Assembly (NCBI GenBank): GCA_016165875.1
Contig: JABBOT010000001.1
Span: forward strand, 16,738,044 to 16,802,043
Origin: Acanthopleura granulata
Lineage: Eukaryota; Mollusca; Polyplacophora; Chitonida; Chitonidae
Direction: 5' to 3'
DNA: 64,000 nucleotides
Made by a program: the position numbers and the translations under genes
Notes under the pieces: model-generated
Databases searched by the model: none
What the model was told of the DNA's origin: nothing
Seen by the model: only the letters and a program-made list of their open reading frames with translations
Shown here: one piece after another, positions 62,440-64,000 of the stretch
Numbering within the stretch: position 1 is the first letter of the stretch
Layout: each line of letters starts with the position of its first letter

Positions 62440-63400
62440 ATACACTGCTGTTGGACATTCTCCACTGTGGCTGGACCATCTACAAGAACAACAACAAGCC
62501 AATAGGCATGAAGTGATTTCAAAAGAACCTGAAACAATAACCAAGTGATGATAAACAACAGATATGGAACATCCACAAACATGAATGATAACCAATAAGC
62601 AATGGGCAACTTCCACAAAGCAGAGAACAATAACCATCAGTCGCAGAAATATAAAACAGACATGAAACAAAAAGACCCAGAAAAGTCAACAAGGTATGTG
62701 GAATGAAAACCAAAGCATGACATCATAAACATGGAACAAGAAGAAGCAACCGTGGAATAATTGCTAAAATGTCTATTATTCAATGCAATGGAAGATCATC
62801 TGGTATAAACCAACACGGATCTGGTCATGTTTTCTGTCTACCTGGCACATTGATATTCAAGACTGGGCATTATTGGGGTGTTCAGCAAGGTCCCGGTCAC
62901 CATATCAGAAAAAACGTGTACGGTACTCACAAAGCGGGAAGTGGTCATTCTGCCCAACATCCTTACGGCTGGCCTTTATTGCATTTTTAAGGGCAAACAA
63001 TGCAGAGCAGCTCATGCACAGGGGAGGCTCTCCCACGGCTGACGGACAGAGACAGAGAAAATGGAGGCTTCAGTGACGGATGAACTCATTCAATGCAGTT
63101 CTCATTTCATTCTTTTAATCTTAGCCAACAATTATAAAATTTCATAAGCAAGAAGTGCACGACGTGACTTAATCAAAATAAACATCAAGCATAATTTTTG
63201 TCAGATAGGTTTAAGTGCACAGAGGTACAGTGACTGCAGCACACCAGACCTTTGCAAGGTATGGCACCGCACTTGACAAACCTCTTGAGTTTAAGGCACA
63301 CTTTAAACAGGACGAGCTGGATTTGAACATACAACCACTTTGATCAAGAGCCTGACAGTCAGGAAGGGTTGGCACTGTAAGTATGCAAGCCAGCTTCTAT
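62440..63400. other. Intergenic sequence, no gene seen
   Basis: Short open frames only, without recognisable similarity; no tandem repeats. Confidence 0.45.
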
Positions 63401-63408
63401 CAGTCTGG

Positions 63409-63664
63409 GGGCCTCCAAGGCCCAGGGGGTTAGTGCACTGGTGGAGATTACTGACTCTGATGCCTTTCACCAATGCGATCACTTTGAGTTCAAGCTGGTT
63501 TTCTCTCTGGTTGTACATGGGAGGATCCGCTACTAACCTGCAGATGGTCGTGGTTTTCCCCAGGGGCTCTGCTGGGTTTCCTCCCATCATAATGCTGGCT
63601 GCCGTCGTATGAGTAAAATATTCTTGCGTATAGTGTAAAACACCAATCAAATAAATACATAAAT
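63409..63664 (+). mobile_element. Near-full-length SINE copy
   Basis: Head with ggcccagggggttagtgcac and gagttcaagctgg (A- and B-box-like), body with ggtttcctcccatcataatg, then ataaaatattcttgcg and the tail aaataaatacataaat. Confidence 0.82.
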
Positions 63665-64000
63665 CTATCAGTCTGTAATTACCTCCAAGTTCAAGCTTAG
63701 CAGGAATTTGACCTATATGTCTGATGTGAGTTCACCAACAAGTTAGGCCTAGTTGCTTACTTTTCTAGTTAGATTTTGGCCCTGTTTTGTCTTGTTTGAC
63801 CAATTTATGGCTGTCTTTTATTGTGCTGTTATCTTTGTTACCTACATGTATTCACTACATGCAAAATGACACCATGAGTTGACAGTTCTGCAGTTTTAAT
63901 GAGAGTAACACTTTCAGCATGCTAGTTATTCCAGAGCTCAAACTAAACCGGAATCTTACCTTTAGATCTGAGGACGCCCACTGGATTGGGGGCATTCTTC

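Noticed and set aside
61857..62516. 219-residue Leu/His-rich repeat frame
   Set aside because: Explained by the 36/72-bp minisatellite; the opposite strand is equally open.

Overview
The window is animal nuclear DNA: about 40% GC, intron-rich genes with GT-AG splice sites, 5'UTR introns, tRNA-derived SINEs and many minisatellites. No bacterial, organellar or viral genes are seen. The SINE family and protein affinities fit a lophotrochozoan invertebrate (mollusc or brachiopod most likely), but the species cannot be fixed from sequence alone.

Five protein genes can be assembled exon by exon, all with consistent splice phases. (1) 2.0-11.4 kb, + strand: an 11-exon, 717-residue SLC9B/NHA-type cation/proton antiporter with an unusual Asp-Asn in place of the family's Asp-Asp pair. 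(2) 19.0-24.3 kb, - strand: a 503-residue SR protein with a short RS stretch, RRM, CCHC zinc knuckle, long RS domain and a non-RS tail. (3) 33.6-36.8 kb, + strand: a 197-residue SRSF7/x16-like protein (RRM, CCHC knuckle, RS). (4) 39.3-49.7 kb, - strand: a 159-residue SRSF3/Rbp1-like protein with a Gly/Tyr-rich linker. (5) 54.4-60.3 kb, + strand: its close paralogue. All four SR genes split the RRM at the same codon and phase, and they form two head-to-head pairs (2/3 and 4/5). The locus is therefore a local cluster of splicing-factor genes that probably arose by duplication.

Genes 3, 4 and 5 each carry, in the intron after the second coding exon, a C-rich block of 304-445 bases with good splice sites and an early in-frame stop. 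These are candidate poison exons of the kind SR genes use for autoregulation. Those of genes 4 and 5 share a sequence core just inside the acceptor.

The rest is repeats: arrays of 53, 31, 24/45 and 64 bp between 12 and 17.6 kb; a 5-kb, G-rich array of 24-bp units at 25.3-30.3 kb between the divergent SR genes 2 and 3, followed by a related 18-bp array and a 50-bp-arm hairpin; a 36/72-bp array at 61.8-62.4 kb; about seven copies of one SINE; and a foldback element. Two small minisatellites start inside exon ends of the antiporter gene and copy its splice donors. Many long open frames in the arrays exist only because the repeat periods are multiples of three.
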